Source: Treponema peruense
Lineage (GTDB): Bacteria; Spirochaetota; Spirochaetia; Treponematales; Treponemataceae
Reading direction: 5' to 3'
Length of the DNA: 64,000 nucleotides
Assembly (NCBI RefSeq): GCF_016117655.1
Contig: NZ_CP064936.1
Location: 2,046,001 to 2,110,000, forward strand
Part shown: positions 63,531 to 64,000 of the stretch, piece after piece
How the letters are laid out: each line of letters starts with the position of its first letter
Position numbering within the stretch: position 1 is the stretch's first letter
Notes under the pieces: model-generated
Seen by the model: the letters and a program-made list of their open reading frames with translations, nothing else
The model's database searches: none
What the model was told of the DNA's origin: nothing
Position numbers and translations under genes: made by a program

Positions 63531-64000
63531 ATGAAAAAAGGATTTTACAGTGCGGTGTTTGCCACAGCATGTTTGGTGACTCTATTCACTTCCTGTGAAA
63601 AAAAGTCAGACGGTGTACCTGCTCAGAAAGATGACAAGGTACTTTATCTTTACAACTGGACGTATTACACTCCGGATGAAGTTCTGCGCAACTTTGAAGC
63701 AGAATTCGGCTGTACTGTAAAATATGACAGTTATGCTTCCAACGAAGAAATGTACAACAAACTCCGTGGCGGTGCAAAAGGATACGATATTGTAGTTCCG
63801 TCACAGGATTACGCTTCAATTATGATTAACCAGGGAATGTTGCGCGAACTTGACCAGTCAAAGATGACAAACAGAAAGTTCATTAACCCGCAGGTTCTTG
63901 CAAAGGCAACATACGACCCCGAAATGAAATACTGCGTTCCATATTACTTTGGTGCAGCGGGAATTGCCGTCAACAAAGAAAGGGCCGCTTCTTCCTATGA
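63531..64000 (+). CDS. potD: Spermidine/putrescine-binding lipoprotein, partial
   Basis: Periplasmic polyamine-binding protein; only the first 156 codons are inside the window. Signal peptide with lipobox Cys C22 (TLFTSC), then LYLYNWTYYTPDEVLRNFEAEFG and YDIVVPSQDYASIMINQGML, the PotD/PotF start. An AGGAG site precedes ATG 63531. The C-terminal half lies right of the window. Confidence 0.93.
   Translation, partial: MKKGFYSAVFATACLVTLFTSCEKKSDGVPAQKDDKVLYLYNWTYYTPDEVLRNFEAEFGCTVKYDSYASNEEMYNKLRGGAKGYDIVVPSQDYASIMINQGMLRELDQSKMTNRKFINPQVLAKATYDPEMKYCVPYYFGAAGIAVNKERAASSY

Noticed and set aside
1-64000. CRISPR arrays, tRNA or rRNA genes, prophage
   Set aside because: No regularly spaced repeats, cloverleaf sequences, rRNA signatures or phage structural genes were seen by reading; a covariance-model scan would be needed to exclude a single tRNA.

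Overview
The window looks like a chromosomal segment of a commensal (gut or rumen type) Treponema or close spirochaete relative. Signs are the spirochaete/mitochondrial-type EF-G, lipoproteins with loose lipoboxes, FlgD/PEGA-type exported proteins, moderate G+C with AT-rich promoters, and biosynthetic genes (ilvB, ilvC, metF, metH, argC, lysA) that strict pathogens such as T. pallidum lack. The genus call is inference; no rRNA or tRNA gene was seen.

Layout. 1-4027: a strikingly AT-rich, tightly overlapping cassette of a radical SAM/SPASM enzyme with a PqqD-like front end, a compact TldD metalloprotease, its TldE partner and an ABC ATPase. This looks like the tail of a transferred peptide-modification (RiPP) cluster whose precursor would lie left of the window. 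4038-5807: an IS1182-like element with a frameshifted transposase, its right end abutting ilvB. 5817-13718: ilvB (-), then rqcH-metF-metH and a PAP2-like membrane protein (+). 13753-22276: deaD (-) with a long leader, an exported barrel-like protein, fusA, a P-loop ATPase and gpmI. 22331-28617 (-): an ABC importer (lipoprotein, permease, ATPase) followed by a PAS/GGDEF/EAL protein whose last GGDEF domain is cut off by a frameshift. 28754-36977: radC, PEGA protein, htrA, uvrB, rpmB, an MBL hydrolase (-), rpsU and a phosphodiester-glycosidase lipoprotein. 37076-48521: argC (-), TPR lipoprotein, VWA protein (-), a conserved unknown plus XRE-cupin regulator, prs-FGGY kinase-HAD, ilvC and a SulP transporter. 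48693-52566: a phosphate unit (Na/Pi transporter with PhoU-like tail, phoB, phoR) behind a Pho-box-like repeat. 52556-60035: lysA (-), CYTH protein, DUF975 protein, sppA, an HTH-receiver regulator (-), recX-rpsI-rplM (-), a small membrane protein (-) and azlCD (-). 60212-64000: potABCD, with potD cut by the window edge.

Three regulatory themes recur. First, many genes have a canonical -35/-10 promoter whose -10 hexamer ends exactly 6 (or 8) nt before the ATG with no Shine-Dalgarno, implying leaderless mRNAs. Second, intergenic hairpins are dense, and a GGGGCTGTC palindrome is shared by the IS ends and by several terminators. Third, hairpin arrays or insertions sit at the ilvC 3' end and between potC and potD. 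No gene-free stretch exceeds about 300 bp, and no CRISPR array or prophage was seen.
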